Shown: positions 7,568 to 17,301, counted from the stretch's first letter. The stretch: DNA of 64,000 nt from Bacteroidales bacterium (GCA_017417315.1 JAFPZK010000042.1:1-64000), one strand, 5' to 3'. Program-made: numbers and translations. The notes: a model not told the origin generated them from the sequence alone.

Positions 7568-9694
7568 TTATCTTTTCGGATATTCGTTAGCATATTGTTT
7601 AAACCACTGGAAAACAGGGTAAACGCCTGATTCTTTGTCATAAAGACCTGTTCCGTCAGCACCGCCGTCCTCAGGATGATACTGATTGAACTGTGCCAAA
7701 ATGTGAGGCCAAACAAATGTCAAGTAACTTACGTTGCCATACGAATCAGCAATTTTCTTGAAGTTAGCACCGAAGCCCGAACCGCCTGCCGTGCCGGTGT
7801 AACCCGTTCCCCAAGTTCCGATATAACCGCTGCGGGCAAACTGCTGACGTGCCCAGTCCATTTCGGTAACGATAATCGGGTGAGTTCTTGCAACACAGCC
7901 GACTTTTTCGTCCCATTCGTTGTAGAACTGCTGATATGAACCGTTGCCGACACCGCCGTCGCCGTTAACACCTGCTGAACCAAACCAACCCGGATAGCAG
8001 TGAACTGCAAAACCGATGTTTTCGCCTTGAATCGGATATTTAGCATAACCTCTGTAATCGCCCTGATAAGCACAACCCGGAACCCAAATTACGTTGCTGC
8101 AACCCTGATTGCGGATAGCGTTAACAACGCTCTGGAAAATAGCGGTTTGCTCTTTGAACATATCGTCAGACTGAATATATCTGCCGTTAGCCCAACGCGG
8201 ACCGTAATCCTTCATTGACGGAGACCAAATGTAAACAGGTTCGTTAGCCAATTCAAACTGAATGTTAGGATTGTTTTTAACAGCAGGCTGTTGTGCAACC
8301 CATGTCCAAACTTTTATAAGGTATGCCTGATAATCTTCTGCATAAATGGTCAAATTACCACCGGGAGTAGAAATGTATTTGTCTTTATACTCTTTGTAGT
8401 GTGCTGATGTAGAGATAATTGCAGGACATACTCCCGGAGGACGCATAATAACTGCAAGTCCTTTGCTCTGAGCATATTCTGCCATCGGCAAAAATACTTC
8501 GTTGAAATATTTTTTGAAACGTTCAAAGTCGAAAGCGTAAAGGTATCTTTCACCCATATCGCCGTATTTTGACTGCATTCCGTTGTTTTTCCAAGCGTTG
8601 GCTTTTACGGGATCGTTGCTCCAGTAATTGTCCATGTGAAGACGCATCCAAGTCATTTTCCAACCGGCATTCATGATTTTGTCGATGATGCCTTTATTAT
8701 AAGTAAGACAGCCTGAAACGTTGTAATTCGTCCATTTTGTACCTTGCTCGTTGAACCACGGGCTGTATGTCTGAGCAAAACCGTACATGTTGCAAATCTG
8801 ATTGTTACCGTTTACAAGGTATTTGCCGCTAACATGCCAACCTGTTTGAGGACCGGCAGCATTGTTATTATTATTGTTATTGTTGCTGTTCTGTTTGTTG
8901 CCGACTTCGTATGCAACTGCTTTACCTTGTTCGAGGATAATTGTTTTAAGGTCTTGACCCTGAGTGGTTTTGCCGTTTTTGGTAGCGTTAACTTGAATAC
9001 CCCAAACCCAACCCGGAGCAACAGCCAAGTTGTAAGTACCCGGAGTGATAGGACCTGTCAAAGTAACTTTTCTCTGCGTTCCTGACGGCGATAAATGCGA
9101 TACGATAGCACCTGTTGACGGATTAACTAAAACATCACCGGCAAGATAAGTATCGCCGTTGATAGCATTAACGGTAATTTCGTCGAAATTCTCGTAAACA
9201 TAAAGTCTGATACAAGAGTAAACTTTCTGAAAATCAAACTTTTTGTTGTTGGCATTGCACTGTGCAATCATAAGATTTGCTTTGCTGCCGTACCAGTTTG
9301 CTACCGGCTCTTGACGGCTCGGAAACGTCATCTTGAAATTTCCGTCGTCCTGACGGTAACCGTCGGGCCAAAGTCCTACGAAAGAACTCGAATTGTAAAC
9401 TACGTCATCATCACCCGTGCCGGTGTAGACATTGTTGTTAAGTTTTAGTTCAAACGGACGCCACCGGCTGTAATTGCCGTAAACAACGATTTTGTCAACA
9501 GCGGTGTTGTTTGATGCCGAGGCTGAAACATACGCCTTAGAAAGGGAATTACTTTCCTCCTCTTCGGGGAAACTTGCGGAGAAAGACAGGCTCTTTGCGT
9601 TCATCGCAACCTGTTTTTCAAGGTCATTGTCGGTACACGAATTTATCCCCACGGAGGATAACGCCAACAATGACGCGAGTAGCATTTTTTTCAT
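7568..9694 (-). CDS. Glycoside hydrolase family 5 endoglucanase-like lipoprotein
   Basis: This 708-residue enzyme is predicted to be a lipoprotein (Cys20 in VGINSC), probably surface exposed. It has three parts. Residues 21 to about 270 form a beta-rich domain resembling fimbrillin-like adhesion modules. A linker of consecutive Asn follows. The GH5 catalytic domain comes last and contains the acid/base Glu in FELANEPVY (about residue 484) and the nucleophile Glu in VTEMDW (about 611), plus MRLHMDNYW and HCYPGW near the active site. The expected activity is cleavage of beta-1,4-glucan or a related beta-glycan. No susC/susD genes are adjacent; the nearest pair is about 24 kb away. The promoter at 9753-9783 gives it its own transcript. 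Confidence 0.85.
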   Translation of the reverse strand: MKKMLLASLLALSSVGINSCTDNDLEKQVAMNAKSLSFSASFPEEEESNSLSKAYVSASASNNTAVDKIVVYGNYSRWRPFELKLNNNVYTGTGDDDVVYNSSSFVGLWPDGYRQDDGNFKMTFPSRQEPVANWYGSKANLMIAQCNANNKKFDFQKVYSCIRLYVYENFDEITVNAINGDTYLAGDVLVNPSTGAIVSHLSPSGTQRKVTLTGPITPGTYNLAVAPGWVWGIQVNATKNGKTTQGQDLKTIILEQGKAVAYEVGNKQNSNNNNNNNNAAGPQTGWHVSGKYLVNGNNQICNMYGFAQTYSPWFNEQGTKWTNYNVSGCLTYNKGIIDKIMNAGWKMTWMRLHMDNYWSNDPVKANAWKNNGMQSKYGDMGERYLYAFDFERFKKYFNEVFLPMAEYAQSKGLAVIMRPPGVCPAIISTSAHYKEYKDKYISTPGGNLTIYAEDYQAYLIKVWTWVAQQPAVKNNPNIQFELANEPVYIWSPSMKDYGPRWANGRYIQSDDMFKEQTAIFQSVVNAIRNQGCSNVIWVPGCAYQGDYRGYAKYPIQGENIGFAVHCYPGWFGSAGVNGDGGVGNGSYQQFYNEWDEKVGCVARTHPIIVTEMDWARQQFARSGYIGTWGTGYTGTAGGSGFGANFKKIADSYGNVSYLTFVWPHILAQFNQYHPEDGGADGTGLYDKESGVYPVFQWFKQYANEYPKR

Positions 9695-9752
9695 AATAAA
9701 AAATTAAATTTAGATTAAATTGTAATGATTAAAACTAAAAGTTTAGTGGCTG

Positions 9753-9783
9753 CAAAATTATATATTTAAATTTAAATTAACAA
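9753..9783 (-). promoter_or_regulatory. Promoter of the GH5 gene
   Basis: On the minus strand, TTG (complement 9781-9783), a 20-base spacer and TAATTTTG (complement 9753-9760) fit the Bacteroidota consensus. It leaves a leader of about 50 bases before the ATG. Confidence 0.65.
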
Positions 9784-9837
9784 ATGTTTTTCAATATTAA
9801 TAGGAAATAAATATAAAACTTAACATTGAAAGTTTTC

Positions 9838-10923
9838 TCACCACGGATTAGAAAATCTTTTGTCGGAAATAAACGCTGTATCGGAAAGTGTCAGCAAAAA
9901 TGCCTTTAAATCTGCTAAATCCCTATCGCTGAGGTGCATACCGCCGTGATTCGCATTTATTGAAAGCGGGTCGATATAAGGTGAACGTTTAAGACCGTTG
10001 TTATAAAACTCCAAAACTTCGTCCAAAGTTTTAAAACGCCCGTCGTGCATATAAGGTGCTGTAAATTCGATATTTCTGAGGGTCGGTACACGATATTTGC
10101 CTTTGTCTAACGGATTGCCGGTAACCCTTGAACGGTCGTTTTGACCCTCAAAATCAATATCTTTTGCATTATTCATAAAAAGGTTTGTAGTCCACAGCGG
10201 CAAAGCGGGACTTCCATGACAATGAAAACAATCCGCCCCCTCGGTCGTAAAAAGCATTAAACCGCGCATTTCGCTTTTCGTGAGCGTCAACTCGCCAGCC
10301 ATAAACCTGTCAAAACGCGAATTAAAACTTATAAGCGACCTTATAAACTGCGCTATCGCCTTGGAAATCAAATCAATAGTAATATCAGTCGTACCGAAAG
10401 CCTTATAAAAAAGTTCGCGGTAAAAATTATCTTTTTTTATTAGTTTGACGGTATTTTCAACATCGCCGTCCATTTCGTGAGGCGCAATAATCGCCATCGG
10501 AACAGTCGTTTCGATGTTTTTCCCATTGTTTTTGTCAATAAAACCGTTCCAAAAATAGCCGCTGTTGTTCCAAACAAGATTTATCAAAGGCAACATTACG
10601 TTAGGCGTTTTTTTCCCCGAATTTCCCACGGGACGACCGTCAGAAAATTGCTCCGTGCCGCACTCAAACGAGTGTTCTTGTTTGTGGCACGTTGCGCAAC
10701 TCATTGGTTTATCGGAGTTTCCCGACAAACGGGTGTCATAAAAAAGATAACGCCCGAGCCTTACGCCGTCAACAGTCATCGGATTGTCTTTCGGAATGTT
10801 GAGCGAATCGGGAAAAAACGGAACTCCCAAATCGTAAGGCACGGGGTTATAAGCAATTTGCGGAAGTTTTTCTCCGCAAGATATAACTACGAAAAGTGCG
10901 AAAAACACTAAAACATTTTTCAC
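9838..10923 (-). CDS. Dihaem cytochrome c peroxidase (CcpA/MauG family) lipoprotein
   Basis: A 361-residue periplasmic haem protein that would reduce hydrogen peroxide with electrons from a c-type donor. A lipobox ends at Cys16 (FVVISC). The two haem-binding CxxCH motifs are CATCH at 76-80 and CFHCH at 232-236. Between them lie family segments such as TPNVMLP and WNGFID, and near the C-terminus VPTLRNIEFTAPYMHDGRF, where the Met/His haem ligands are found. It shares four bases with the upstream DJ-1-like gene, so the two are translationally coupled. The product suits oxygen-exposure defence in an anaerobe. Confidence 0.92.
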   Translation of the reverse strand: MKNVLVFFALFVVISCGEKLPQIAYNPVPYDLGVPFFPDSLNIPKDNPMTVDGVRLGRYLFYDTRLSGNSDKPMSCATCHKQEHSFECGTEQFSDGRPVGNSGKKTPNVMLPLINLVWNNSGYFWNGFIDKNNGKNIETTVPMAIIAPHEMDGDVENTVKLIKKDNFYRELFYKAFGTTDITIDLISKAIAQFIRSLISFNSRFDRFMAGELTLTKSEMRGLMLFTTEGADCFHCHGSPALPLWTTNLFMNNAKDIDFEGQNDRSRVTGNPLDKGKYRVPTLRNIEFTAPYMHDGRFKTLDEVLEFYNNGLKRSPYIDPLSINANHGGMHLSDRDLADLKAFLLTLSDTAFISDKRFSNPW

Positions 10924-11471
10924 AATTCCATACCTGTTTTTATCTTTTCAACGGCTTTTTCGCCTTCAAGAATTTCAACGAGACGGATTGCTAAATCAAC
11001 AGTATGTCCCGCACCGATTGAGGTTACAAGGTTTCCGTCTTCTTCAACCGGTTTGCCGGTGTAAACATAATTCTGCGACATTTCATCTTTGCAGCAGGAA
11101 TGTGAGGTAACTTTTTTGCCGAAACCGATTCTGTTTTTCAGCAAAACGGTCGGCGCACCGCAAATTGCAGCCAAAAGTTTTCCGTCTTCATAATGCTTTC
11201 TAACAATGCTGCCGACGGTTGCATCGTTAGCCAAGTTTTCGTAACCCGGATAACCGCCCGGCAGATAAAGCAAATCCGCATCAGAAAAATCTTTGATTTC
11301 CAAAATCAATTTATCAGCCTCAACTTTTATTTTGTTTGAAGCCGAAACTTGTTTTTTGTTGTTAATCGACACGGTTTTAACATCAAGACCGCCTCTACAA
11401 AACACGTCGTATGCGCCCAAGGCTTCGATAGTTTCAAAACCCTCCGCCAAAAATATATATGCTTTTTTCAT
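10920..11471 (-). CDS. DJ-1/PfpI family protein
   Basis: A 183-residue glutamine-amidotransferase-fold protein. The nucleophile elbow AAICGAPTVL places the reactive Cys at about residue 104. The N-terminal AEGFETIEA supplies the conserved Glu that contacts it, and PGGYPGYENL is the conserved glycine loop. Members act as deglycases, chaperones or redox sensors; the YajL/ThiJ-like subgroup fits best. Its overlap with the peroxidase gene suggests a joint oxidative-stress role. Confidence 0.88.
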   Translation of the reverse strand: MKKAYIFLAEGFETIEALGAYDVFCRGGLDVKTVSINNKKQVSASNKIKVEADKLILEIKDFSDADLLYLPGGYPGYENLANDATVGSIVRKHYEDGKLLAAICGAPTVLLKNRIGFGKKVTSHSCCKDEMSQNYVYTGKPVEEDGNLVTSIGAGHTVDLAIRLVEILEGEKAVEKIKTGMEL

Positions 11472-11498
11472 TATTTTTTTATCGTTTTTATAAAATTC

Positions 11499-12104
11499 TT
11501 ATTTTGCCGATGACGGATTATAAACATAACCCTTAAACGTAATTTTTTTAGTAACTTTACTAAGTCCCGTAACCTGTCCGACACCTTTTACATTGCCCTT
11601 CTGAAAAGCAATCACATCACCGCTGTTAACGATAACCTGATTTTTTCCGTTAAGATTAGGAATACTGCCCGAAGTAACGCTCAACGATTTCAACTCGCTT
11701 GCCTCGTCATAATTTGACAAAGAAACTTGTCCCAAATTAGCAACCGTAGTCGTATTTGAGTTCGACAATGTTATATCATTGAAACTATAACATTCTTTCA
11801 ACAAATTGCCGTTAGGAGATGACATAAAATATCCTTGATTATTCTGCCAACCCAAACAAACATCGGCAGCCGAATTACTTGCTCCGACAGTTTTTAAATC
11901 GTCAACATCAAAAGCCGATGCCGCAGTAAGCGACGTCGAATTATAATTCAGCGATACGTTAAAAGATTGAACCAAACCTTCTTCCGTTTGATTGTTATTG
12001 CCGCCGCCACCAGTGCCGCCGCCATCGTTATTGTTTTCGTCCTCTAACTCACAAGAAGACAACAATACACCGCCCAAAAGAAATAAATAAAATAATTTTT
12101 TCAT
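11499..12104 (-). CDS. Lipoprotein of unknown function
   Basis: A 201-residue protein with a lipobox ending at Cys18 (GGVLLSSC), then an acidic, Gly/Asn-rich linker (about residues 19-45), then a beta-rich domain of no recognised family. The Asp/Glu-rich start after the lipidated Cys resembles the surface-export signal of Bacteroidota lipoproteins. It has its own promoter (12150-12180) and lies 27 bases before the DJ-1-like gene, so it may head the three-gene transcript with DJ-1 and the peroxidase. Confidence 0.75.
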   Translation of the reverse strand: MKKLFYLFLLGGVLLSSCELEDENNNDGGGTGGGGNNNQTEEGLVQSFNVSLNYNSTSLTAASAFDVDDLKTVGASNSAADVCLGWQNNQGYFMSSPNGNLLKECYSFNDITLSNSNTTTVANLGQVSLSNYDEASELKSLSVTSGSIPNLNGKNQVIVNSGDVIAFQKGNVKGVGQVTGLSKVTKKITFKGYVYNPSSAK

Positions 12105-12149
12105 GATTAATGTCTGTTTTTATGGTTTCACTTAATTTATTTAACGCAG

Positions 12150-12180
12150 CAAAAATAAAAATGTTTCATTAAAAAAGCAA
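12150..12180 (-). promoter_or_regulatory. Promoter of the lipoprotein/DJ-1/peroxidase transcript
   Basis: On the minus strand, TTG (complement 12178-12180), a 20-base spacer and TATTTTTG (complement 12150-12157) match the consensus. The -33 box lies inside the last codons of coaE. Confidence 0.65.
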
Positions 12181-12756
12181 ATTATTTTGCCGCAAAATAT
12201 CTTTAACTTGACTTTCAAGAGTTTGAATGTCGTTGTTAATGACCTCGTATTCACAGTTGATTTTTAACTCTTGATCTGAAAGTTGATTTTTTATTCTTTG
12301 AAAAACTTTTTCCTCTGAAATCTTATCCCGCGCCATAACGCGCTTTAAACGCAAAGATAAATCCGAGGTAACCAACACCGAAAAATCAGCAAACTTATAA
12401 AAGCCACTTTCAATCAAAATCGCACTTTCTAAAACGACGAACCTTTTGTCCTGATTTTCGTCCAAAAACTTAGAAAAATCTTCAAAAACCAACGGGTGAA
12501 CAATTCCATTAAGTTGTTTCAACTTTTCTGAATCGTTAAAAACAATATCTGCAAGATATTTTCTATTCAAAACACCGTCAGAATAAATGTCTTCGCCGAA
12601 AAGCTTTTTGATTTCAAAAACGGCTTTCGGATTTTCGTTTTGAATAATTTTTGCTCTCAAATCCGAAGTGTAAACCCCGCCGCCGAATCTTTCAAAAACT
12701 TTTGCGACGGTAGTTTTTCCGCTGCCGATTCCGCCGGTAAGACCGATTTTAATCAT
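12169..12756 (-). CDS. coaE: Dephospho-CoA kinase
   Basis: This enzyme catalyses the last step of coenzyme A synthesis, phosphorylating the ribose 3'-OH of dephospho-CoA. It is 195 residues, the usual length. The P-loop GGIGSGKTT is at residues 8-16, followed by the substrate-binding segment VYTSDLRAK. LNGIVHPLV and RDKISEEKVFQRIKNQ are the family's CoA-binding and lid segments. It overlaps the upstream ybbR-like gene by four bases. Confidence 0.95.
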   Translation of the reverse strand: MIKIGLTGGIGSGKTTVAKVFERFGGGVYTSDLRAKIIQNENPKAVFEIKKLFGEDIYSDGVLNRKYLADIVFNDSEKLKQLNGIVHPLVFEDFSKFLDENQDKRFVVLESAILIESGFYKFADFSVLVTSDLSLRLKRVMARDKISEEKVFQRIKNQLSDQELKINCEYEVINNDIQTLESQVKDILRQNNLLF

Positions 12757-13784
12757 TCATGTACCCTCTCTTTTCTTTCCACTAAAAATTCCACGCCTTC
12801 GGGCATAAAACTGATGTTAGTTACGCCGAAAGTTTCAGGATATTTTATGAGTTTAACACTCAAAAATTTTGGTTTGGTTATGCCGTTAAGTTCATTATAA
12901 TCAACTGCTGCGGTAAACATTTCGGCAGAAACGCTGTTGAAATTGTCCCAACCGACATTGTATTTGAGCGTTATCTGTTGCGGAAAAATTCTCAAAACTA
13001 CCGAATCGGGAACGTTAATACAACGCACGGGTATTTCAATCGTGTTGCCGGTGAATTTTTCAACAAAAAAATCCGCCTGCGTAAAATTCAAACTGCAAAA
13101 AATATCTTTCGGCAACAAGAGTTTTACTTTTTGCGAAACAGACTCATTAAGCCCTGAAATTTCAACCTTTTCGGTCTTAATACAAAGGACTGAATCCGTA
13201 ATATTTACCGAGCCGGAAATTTCAACGCTGTCAGGCTGCAAAACCGGCTCTTTCTTAAACCTGAACTGCTTTTCAAAAGTGATGTCATAGTCCAAAACCA
13301 CGGGAACTTTTTTCATCGCCGAGCGTCCGAAATCAAGTTTCACCGTATCGGGTTTTACTGAAAGACATTTGCAATCCGCAGGCAGTTGAGCCTCAATAAG
13401 CGGACGTACATCGTCGTTAGTAACAAATTTCAGCGACGAATCCGTATCGGGAAACTGTCTGATGTCAAGTTTTGAAAGGTCGATTTTTATGGTCGGAAAC
13501 TGATTGTTATGAGTCAAAAAATACGAACCCTTAGCCGAAACCGTCAGTTGAAGCACCTCGGTCGTAAGTCCGGGCAACAAATAATGGTTTTTCGGCAGAC
13601 CGTAATATTCAACGTGAAAATCCGTTACCGTACTGACAGTGCTTCCCGTCTTGTTGAAAAACCACAAAAGGGAAGAAATTATGACCATCACAAGGTAAAC
13701 CATAAGCCTCGGATTTATCCGTTTGTAGCGCAACCTGAGAAAAAAAATCTTAGTTTTGCGCCACATTCTATTCAAAGGTGTCAT
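12753..13784 (-). CDS. YbbR-like domain protein (CdaR-like)
   Basis: A 343-residue single-pass membrane protein. A basic N-terminus is followed by one membrane helix at about 28-43 (LMVYLVMVIISSLLWFF), and the remainder is a series of extracytoplasmic beta-rich YbbR repeats (for example KVPVVLDYDI and IEIPVRCINVPDSVVL). YbbR proteins can regulate a c-di-AMP cyclase elsewhere, but no cyclase gene is adjacent here. It is coupled to coaE by a four-base overlap, an arrangement often seen in Bacteroidota. Confidence 0.85.
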   Translation of the reverse strand: MTPLNRMWRKTKIFFLRLRYKRINPRLMVYLVMVIISSLLWFFNKTGSTVSTVTDFHVEYYGLPKNHYLLPGLTTEVLQLTVSAKGSYFLTHNNQFPTIKIDLSKLDIRQFPDTDSSLKFVTNDDVRPLIEAQLPADCKCLSVKPDTVKLDFGRSAMKKVPVVLDYDITFEKQFRFKKEPVLQPDSVEISGSVNITDSVLCIKTEKVEISGLNESVSQKVKLLLPKDIFCSLNFTQADFFVEKFTGNTIEIPVRCINVPDSVVLRIFPQQITLKYNVGWDNFNSVSAEMFTAAVDYNELNGITKPKFLSVKLIKYPETFGVTNISFMPEGVEFLVERKERVHE

Positions 13785-13785
13785 C

Positions 13786-14565
13786 TTATCTGTATTTTTC
13801 TAAATAATCGTTGGCCTTAAAATGACGGTATTTCAAAGCCGTATTCCAATCCTGTTTCGCTAAAAGTTTTTCGCCCGAAAAATAATACGAAAGTCCGCGC
13901 CAAAGATAAATGTCCGTCAAAGAAGGATTAAAATCCAAGGCAGCATTAAAATCTTTTATACTTTCTGCATACATCTCTGCTTTACAATAAATTATGCCGC
14001 GCAAACGATAAAACTCAGCCGTCTTTTTTTCTATCGTGTTAACGGTTTTCAGTGCGGAAATTACGTCTTGTTTTTCCATAAAAATTTCCGCCAAAAGCAG
14101 TTTTGAAGAATCCGACTCGGCATAATTTTTTATGAAGCTTTCGGCTTTATCTAATTTTTTAGCCTGAAAATAGGCTTTTGCAGCCTTGTAACGACATTTC
14201 AAGAAAAGCGTGTCCGTTTTAAAAGCCGTCTCAAAACTCATTGCCGCCTGAAAATATTTTTTTCCGAGACACAAAATTTCGCCTTTTAAATCATGATACG
14301 CTGCTGCATTATGACGGTATTTCAGAGCGTAATCCACGTCTTGAAGCGCGGCTTTATGATTCGAAGTCAAAAAATAATATTTTGCCCTCAAAAAATACGC
14401 TCTATCTTCCAAGGGGTGTTTTTTGATAAGTCCGCACAAATCCTGATAAACGGCTTCACCTCTGCCGTTATCTATAAGATACTCAATATTAACGAGTTCC
14501 TGATTTTCCTGCGCAACGCTTGAAAGTCCCGCAGCAAGCAACAAAACAAACAAAAAATATTTCAT
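13786..14565 (-). CDS. TPR repeat protein, secreted
   Basis: A 259-residue protein with an N-terminal signal peptide (FLFVLLLAAGLSSVAQ, cleavage likely near residue 19) followed by about six degenerate tetratricopeptide repeats of 34 residues, for example AALQDVDYALKYRHNAAAY and SIKDFNAALDFNPSLTDIY. It is likely a periplasmic scaffold with unknown partners. It lies six bases after the T9SS-type gene and one base before the YbbR gene, inside one transcript. Confidence 0.85.
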   Translation of the reverse strand: MKYFLFVLLLAAGLSSVAQENQELVNIEYLIDNGRGEAVYQDLCGLIKKHPLEDRAYFLRAKYYFLTSNHKAALQDVDYALKYRHNAAAYHDLKGEILCLGKKYFQAAMSFETAFKTDTLFLKCRYKAAKAYFQAKKLDKAESFIKNYAESDSSKLLLAEIFMEKQDVISALKTVNTIEKKTAEFYRLRGIIYCKAEMYAESIKDFNAALDFNPSLTDIYLWRGLSYYFSGEKLLAKQDWNTALKYRHFKANDYLEKYR

Positions 14566-14571
14566 GTTTTT

Positions 14572-17205
14572 TTAATTTTTAGTTTTTTTGGAAAAAATCG
14601 TGATATAACCTTCCAACTCTCTTGTCTCCAAACCCGTCAAACGGTGTTCGTGAACGGTGCAACGGTAAAAATACACGCCGTCTGCCAAAAGTTGTCCGCT
14701 TGACTTATCGGTTGCGTCCCAATTGATGTCGGGGTCTGTCGTGGTGAAAACTACTTTGCCCCAACGGTCGGTTATCGTCATATCAATATGATCCACAAAC
14801 TGATACGGATACGGGTGAAACAAATCGTTTTTACCGTCCCCGTTAGGCGTGAAAACATTCGGCAAACGGTAATATTCACACTGGTCAACACAAATTCTTT
14901 CCTGAACCTTGCTCGTGTTTCCTGCCGAATCCTGAGCAGCAACGGCATAACAACCTGCCATTCCGAGTTCAGGATAATGGTCAAACGATGTAACCTCAGG
15001 CGTAAATTCTTCCAAGAGCCGCAATTCACCGTTTAAAGTTTCGGAATAATACAGAAAATATTTTTCGATTCCTAAACCGCAAGCCGTATCGGGTTTCCAT
15101 GTAATGTGATTGTAAGCCTCTGTACAAAAAGACTTTACGTTAGTTGCAACACACGGCGGAATCGTATCAAGCGGCATAGCGTATGCCTCTTGCGAAAAAT
15201 TTTCGATATGAGACGGAAGTTCGGGTGCTGAATAATATCCGATAGTTTTCATTTTATAACCGTAAAGTTGCCCGTTAACCACGTTATAATCCACGTAACT
15301 TCCTGTCAAAGAATATCCTATGGAATCAAACGTTGTTTTATCAGGGTCTTTGCGGTAAATGATGAAAGTATCATTTTGCCACGGCACGTCACAGATATGA
15401 TTAACGATGATTTTTCTGTCAGTTGCAGTAAGTTTCAAATAAACGGTTGATGCCACGGAAGCCGAGCCAATATCGCTATATGTACCCGTAGAGAGATTCT
15501 TGTTTACAAAACACATTTTGTAAAGTGTACCGCCGTCTTCCGTATTTATATTATCGTCGTTCATGCTGACAGAATCTATGTTCGGAATCATAACGGGATT
15601 ATGAAAAATACCGTTATCAATGCCGCCGGTGTTGTCATACGCCATATAAATCGAATAATAATAAGGAGGCGGAACCGAAATAGTATCAATATTTTGCGGT
15701 GCCACCCATTCCAAAATAACGGAACCTTTTTCTTTGTCGGTATAATTAACAGAGGCTTTTGTAATCGCGACGATTCCGCGTGTCAAGGTTGCAGTACGCG
15801 GTTCTGACACCTGACTTTCACCGCCGTCAGCAAAATACGCCGTTATTCTATAAGTGTATGCAAATCCCGTATGCAAACCGTGTCCGTTGTCAGAGTCCGT
15901 AAAAACGGTATCGTTAGGATTTTTGATTTGAGCAATAAGTTCATAACCTACGTCGTCCGGCATACCCGTTTCACATTCGCCTGGCTTGTAAAAATCGGGC
16001 TTGGTGGTACGGTAAATATAAAAACCGACGGCATTGTCATTACCGCCCTTGTCCCAAGTCAAAGTAACGCTACTATTGGTAGATTTTGTATCCGTAATAT
16101 GAGGCGGCGGAGCAATAACCTTTACCTTCGCTTGTTTATATGAGGTCAGCGGTACGAGCAAATCATCGTCAACGCATTTTATCAAAACCTCGTAAGGCAA
16201 CCTTCTGATATGACTTCTTTTGGTCTGCCAAACAAACATACCGACGGGTGTTTGCGTCCAAGAAGAGTTAACGAGGAACTCAGCCGGCGATTCTTCAACG
16301 ACAAAAGGTCCGCCCGAGGCAGACATTTGAAGTTTGTCGCCGTCAGGGTCTTTTGCCGAAACAGAAAACTTCAACAGCGAATCGGCTACTACACAATGAC
16401 TTACATTGTCAATTATTTCAGGACTATGATTGTCGGTATCAATAACGTCAACTTGAATATCCCTTAAAACCTGACCGATTTTCATTCCGTTTCTCCACTC
16501 TTCTATTATCATTGCGACGTTATAAACGCCGGTTTTTGCCGGTTTTTCCCAAACGAAATCTCCCGTTACGGGGTTAACGTAAATGCTGTCGGTAACCGGC
16601 GGCAAAGAATATCCGACAATTTCCTGAGCATCTTGTTGAAGACAAATGCCAATTTTATACGAAAGACTGTCGCCGTCGGGGTCGTATGCACCGGGATTGT
16701 GGACAAACGTTTTGTTCAAAGCCGCCTTGTCCATCGGCGAATTTAATAAAACCGGCGATGAATTGTCTCCCGTTACGGGATTGATTATCAGAGTGGTTTT
16801 AAGCGCAAAAACCACATTAACGGAGTTCGGAATATTGTCAACACCGTCGTTTCGATTAGGGTCTTCCATATAAAGAACGAATGTTCCCGGTCCCGAAAAC
16901 GTATGCTCGCCTTCATAAACATTTTTACATAAATAACTGAAAGACATGACGTTATCGTTATCGAAATAGGTTTTTGAAATTCTCGGTAACGTCATTTTAT
17001 CCGAACCGTCACCGCAATCGAGTTCAAGTTCGTCCCTGTCTGCCTCGGTTTGGGTGTAACAATAGGTGTAAATGATGATTTTATACTTGTAACCCGATAT
17101 ATGTTCGTAGACGATTTCACCCGCCCTGTTATGGGTCGCAAGACTCTGATTTACAACTGATAACATAAGTATCAGGGTCAATACCGTTTTAAAAAAAAGC
17201 TTCAT
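14572..17205 (-). CDS. T9SS type B sorting domain (gliding motility-associated C-terminal) protein
   Basis: An 877-residue secreted protein. A signal peptide covers about the first 24 residues. Cadherin-like calcium-binding repeats follow (AYDPDGDSLSYKI and AKDPDGDKLQM), then fibronectin type III-like domains (about 365-700). The C-terminal domain of about 90 residues opens LPNVFTPNGDGKNDLF, has ITDRWGKVVF, and closes DGVYFYRCTV, which is the CHU_C/type B signal for type IX secretion. The product should be exported across the outer membrane; its cargo role is unknown. TACTTTTG (complement 17236-17243) is a possible -7 box in the gap shared with the divergent siaB gene. Confidence 0.9.
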   Translation of the reverse strand: MKLFFKTVLTLILMLSVVNQSLATHNRAGEIVYEHISGYKYKIIIYTYCYTQTEADRDELELDCGDGSDKMTLPRISKTYFDNDNVMSFSYLCKNVYEGEHTFSGPGTFVLYMEDPNRNDGVDNIPNSVNVVFALKTTLIINPVTGDNSSPVLLNSPMDKAALNKTFVHNPGAYDPDGDSLSYKIGICLQQDAQEIVGYSLPPVTDSIYVNPVTGDFVWEKPAKTGVYNVAMIIEEWRNGMKIGQVLRDIQVDVIDTDNHSPEIIDNVSHCVVADSLLKFSVSAKDPDGDKLQMSASGGPFVVEESPAEFLVNSSWTQTPVGMFVWQTKRSHIRRLPYEVLIKCVDDDLLVPLTSYKQAKVKVIAPPPHITDTKSTNSSVTLTWDKGGNDNAVGFYIYRTTKPDFYKPGECETGMPDDVGYELIAQIKNPNDTVFTDSDNGHGLHTGFAYTYRITAYFADGGESQVSEPRTATLTRGIVAITKASVNYTDKEKGSVILEWVAPQNIDTISVPPPYYYSIYMAYDNTGGIDNGIFHNPVMIPNIDSVSMNDDNINTEDGGTLYKMCFVNKNLSTGTYSDIGSASVASTVYLKLTATDRKIIVNHICDVPWQNDTFIIYRKDPDKTTFDSIGYSLTGSYVDYNVVNGQLYGYKMKTIGYYSAPELPSHIENFSQEAYAMPLDTIPPCVATNVKSFCTEAYNHITWKPDTACGLGIEKYFLYYSETLNGELRLLEEFTPEVTSFDHYPELGMAGCYAVAAQDSAGNTSKVQERICVDQCEYYRLPNVFTPNGDGKNDLFHPYPYQFVDHIDMTITDRWGKVVFTTTDPDINWDATDKSSGQLLADGVYFYRCTVHEHRLTGLETRELEGYITIFSKKTKN

Positions 17206-17301
17206 TTGAAAAAAAAAATTGTAAAAAAGTTTTCACAAAAGTAATGAATTTTTTATTTTTATGCCGTCATTAAACAAAATTTAACAGGAAAAAAATTTAT
17301 T

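Noticed and set aside
10477..10911. A 144-codon plus-strand frame inside the peroxidase gene
   Set aside because: Antisense to a gene with both haem motifs intact; Arg-rich shadow translation.
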